DNA from: Manis javanica
Lineage: Eukaryota > Chordata > Mammalia > Pholidota > Manidae
Length of the DNA: 64,000 nucleotides
Reading direction: 5' to 3'
Assembly (NCBI RefSeq): GCF_040802235.1
Contig: NC_133164.1
Location: 110,440,302-110,504,301 of the forward strand
The translations under genes and the position numbers were made by a program. Positions within the stretch are counted from its first letter, which is position 1. Each line of letters opens with the position of its first letter. Of this stretch, positions 61,446 through 64,000 are shown one piece after another. The notes under the pieces are model-generated. The model searched no databases. It was not told the DNA's origin and was given only the letters and a program-made list of their open reading frames with translations.

Positions 61446-62766
61446 TGTCCAGTAAAGTCAAGAATCTTATGCATGTCTCCAGAGCTATATACCCTTGTTC
61501 ACTGGACCATGTTACTATTAATCAGTATTGGATTCTAGCCAATATTGGTCCTGTTATAGTTATGTACCTGCAGTTATGTAGCTACTTGCCCATGAGCTTC
61601 TTTTCCTGCCAAACACCTTACCTTTAATCATCTGAACATCTCCTCGATGGATACCTAATGCCAGCTGCTAACCTGATATGCTGCCATTTCTCTTGTCCTA
61701 AGGATGGATGCATTAAACCCAAGTCCAGGGGTGGTATCAGGTTCATTTAACCCTCTGAAGCTGACAAGGACATTCTATGCAGAGATGCACTCACTCTTCT
61801 AGGTGAGAATCCAGAGCTAGCATCCAATCCTCAAGCAGGTCCCCAACCCTCTGAAGGCTGAGGCACCTCCAGTTTTAAGCAACAAGAGTTCATTTGCCCC
61901 AGAGTATGCTCAGCTTCCAAGCCTGTGTTACAGACCCTCCTGTGGGATGCCCTCTAGTCCCCATATCTTGAGATCCATGCTTGTGCTTTTAGTACTCAAG
62001 CTGGTTTCACTGGGATGGGCTCTTTGCCTCTCTGGAAGGTTCCACCCTTCTCCCACATTCTGAAACCTTGCAAACAAACCACCAGGCTCCTGTGCGGCTC
62101 GCAGGCCCCAGTGGCCTCTCCACGGCAGCTGTTGTCTTCCAGGCAGTGGAAAGTACTGGAATGAGCCTCCGGTCCCTCAGGGAACAGAGAAACTCTCCTG
62201 AGAAGAGCCACTGGCCAGGTCCCACCCAGCAGAATGGCTTAAAATTTACTTTCTCAGGAACATGAGGCCTAATCTACATACTCTTTCAAGTATCTGTGCT
62301 GCAGGATGCATTTCCTGCCAAGGCTGAGGGCCACGGGGCCCCTGGCAGAGATGAGCCCAGGGGGAGGTGTCCCCGGGGAACGTGGCGCAGTCCGCCCTGT
62401 GAGCAGCTGGCGGGAGGATACTGGGTCCCTGCCTTTCCTCAGCGCTGAGAGGACGCTCTTCTCCAGGGGGAGAATCACTCCAGGCAGCTCTGCAAAGCCA
62501 GCAGCGAGCGGTCTGTCTCTTTCCGAGGCAAGGAGAGAGGCGCTGCCCTCCTGATGCACCTCGGGACCGCACTCCGCTTGCCCCTTCGTTACCTTCACCA
62601 CCATCATCTTGTTAGGAATTCTCAGACTTTCTGGTCCTAGAGAAACCTTAGACCCAACCCATGGGCTGTTGTGGGTTACAGACTAACCACCACCACCTAA
62701 CTAACCAGCACTGGCAAAGGGCAGTGTCCTATACACGCTCAGGGAGGCCGAAGGAGGGCGGTGCTC

Positions 62767-62978
62767 CAGGGTCTCACCCTCAGTACCGGTGACCTTTGGG
62801 GCCGGAGATTCTTTGTTACTGGAAAGTGCCCTGAGCGCTGTGGGATGTTTATCAGCAACCCTGGCCTCTGCCCGTGAGAGCCAGTATCATCCTCCCAGTT
62901 GTTAACAACCAAAACAGAGAAGGCACTGACAAATATTCCCTGGGGTGCAAAGTCCCCCCCATCTGAGACCCACCGCTC
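62767..62978 (-). mobile_element. MER20 hAT DNA element
   Basis: Reverse-strand MER20: 'ggggccggagattctttgtta', 'gtgggatgtttatcagcaaccctggcctctgccc', 'cctcccagttgttaacaaccaaaa', 'caaatattccctggggtgcaaagtcccccc', ending in 'gagacccaccgctct'. Nearly full length. Confidence 0.85.
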
Positions 62979-63699
62979 TAGCAGCTACTCCTTGACTGGG
63001 AACTTCAGAACAAGAGATAAGAATGACAGGAGGCTTGGGGGGTGGCGGGGGTGCTGGCAGTTAATCTGGCTGCGTCAAATGACACCAGCTGTCCTACAAA
63101 GCGAGGCGTGTTTGCAGGGTGAGGAATGAGAGGAAGGGCAGTTAAGTTAGGCTTAAAGTCAGAGAACAGGAGAGACAGGCCCCTCCTTGCGGAGGGAGGG
63201 GTGAACAGGGGCGGGCCAGAGCTGGGAGGGAAGGCTCCAGCCACAGGGGAGGCACCGGGGCCTAGGCCTGCCCTGGCTTCACCTGGGACCAGTCCCAGCT
63301 CACCCTCTGCGTGAAGCCACCCCACTTCCTTCCTGTGGGAAAATACTTAAATTGGGCACATGCTGGAGTCACAGGCATATACAGAGACAATATGTCTATT
63401 TTTAGGCAAATAGAGATTCAACAAGGCAACTGCACCCAAGTACAAGGAGACAGAAATACCAGGGGCTATGGGAGCATAGACTCAGGGGCTCAAAGGAAGA
63501 CATCCTGGAGGAGGTGATGTCTGAGTGGAAACTTGCAAGTGGAGGTTTTGCAGGCGAAAGCAGAGGGGAGAGTCCTGGCACAAGCTTCTAGGCTGCTACT
63601 GCCTGAAAGTCCTTTAAAAGGAAACGCTTTTTGCTCTGCTTTTAATAGAGTGTGAAGAGCAAAGCAAACAAAAGAGCACTTGGGGCCCAGTGGGGTGGC

Positions 63700-64000
63700 A
63701 GAGCAGGAAAAGGGGACAAAAGAAAACACATCTCTGGTTACCAAAGGGGAGGGGTGTGGGCAGGGAGGGAGAAGGGGATTGAGGGGTATTATGTTTAGTG
63801 CACATGGTGTGGGGGATCATGGGGGGAACAGTGCAGCACAGAGAAGGCACATAGTGGATCTCTGGCAACTTGCTGCACTGATGGACAGTCACTGCACTGG
63901 GGTATGGGTGGGGACTTGATAATATGGGTAAATGCAGTAACCACATTGTTTTTTCATGTGAAACCTTCATAAGAGTGTATATCAATCATACCTTAATAAA
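63700..64000 (+). mobile_element. L1-type LINE 3' UTR end (runs off the window)
   Basis: A LINE-like 3' end with 'gataatatgggtaaatgcagtaaccac', 'catgtgaaaccttcataagag' and a final 'ccttaataaa' at the last base, where a poly(A) tail would begin. It looks younger than the other LINE relics. The family is not identified with certainty. Confidence 0.5.

Larger units (their letters stand above)
54301..64000. other. Intergenic region downstream of MIR122
   Basis: About 9.7 kb without a recognised gene. In human the next gene is ALPK2, convergent and further away; no exon of it is seen here. L2, MIR, hAT and L1 relics are listed separately. Confidence 0.75.

Noticed and set aside
54301-64000. Possible ALPK2 exons on the minus strand
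   Set aside because: No kinase-like or ALPK2-like segment was recognised; the human distance suggests ALPK2 begins beyond the window.

Overview
This is mammalian genomic DNA. It has long introns with GT-AG exons, many decayed MIR, L2, L1M and DNA-transposon fragments, and almost no intergenic coding capacity. I recognise two known loci on the + strand: the last seven coding exons and the full 3' UTR of NEDD4L (a HECT E3 ubiquitin ligase), and, about 33 kb downstream, the liver microRNA gene MIR122. I noticed no primate Alu, rodent B1/B2, carnivore tRNA-Lys SINE or bovine/pig SINE. The window ends in an L1-like 3' end. A non-primate, non-rodent placental mammal fits best, perhaps a laurasiatherian such as a bat or a perissodactyl, but the species call is weak.

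Region 1-16184: 3' part of NEDD4L. Bases 1-4335 are intron. Coding exons are 4336-4409, 6519-6579, 8050-8109, 9560-9667, 10932-11028, 11739-11811 and 16082-16184 (stop TAA at 16182-16184). Spliced, they give 191 residues of the HECT domain, matching human NEDD4L as I remember it. The catalytic cysteine codon is split across the last intron. Region 16185 to about 21010 is one long 3' UTR with a proximal poly(A) signal at 16451, a distal one at 20986 and four Pumilio-type motifs.

Region 21010-49226: intergenic DNA. It holds L2, MIR, L1M and LTR fragments, a GC-rich stretch near 22.0-23.6 kb, a TGGA/TGAA repeat and a 152-nt all-purine tract.

Region 49227-54300: MIR122 locus. A compact cluster of HNF4-, HNF1- and FOXA-like motifs with a TATA-like box (49227-49351) lies just before a likely first exon ending at a strong donor (49489/49490). 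A good acceptor at 54094/54095 opens a second exon that contains the mir-122 hairpin (54189-54273). The opposite strand of the hairpin corresponds to mir-3591. Region 54300-64000 is intergenic and repeat-rich. I see no ALPK2 exon, although ALPK2 is the next gene in human.

I found no evidence of an undescribed system. The most useful observations are the complete MIR122 transcription unit readable from sequence, the split catalytic codon, the clustered Pumilio sites and several nested transposon insertions.
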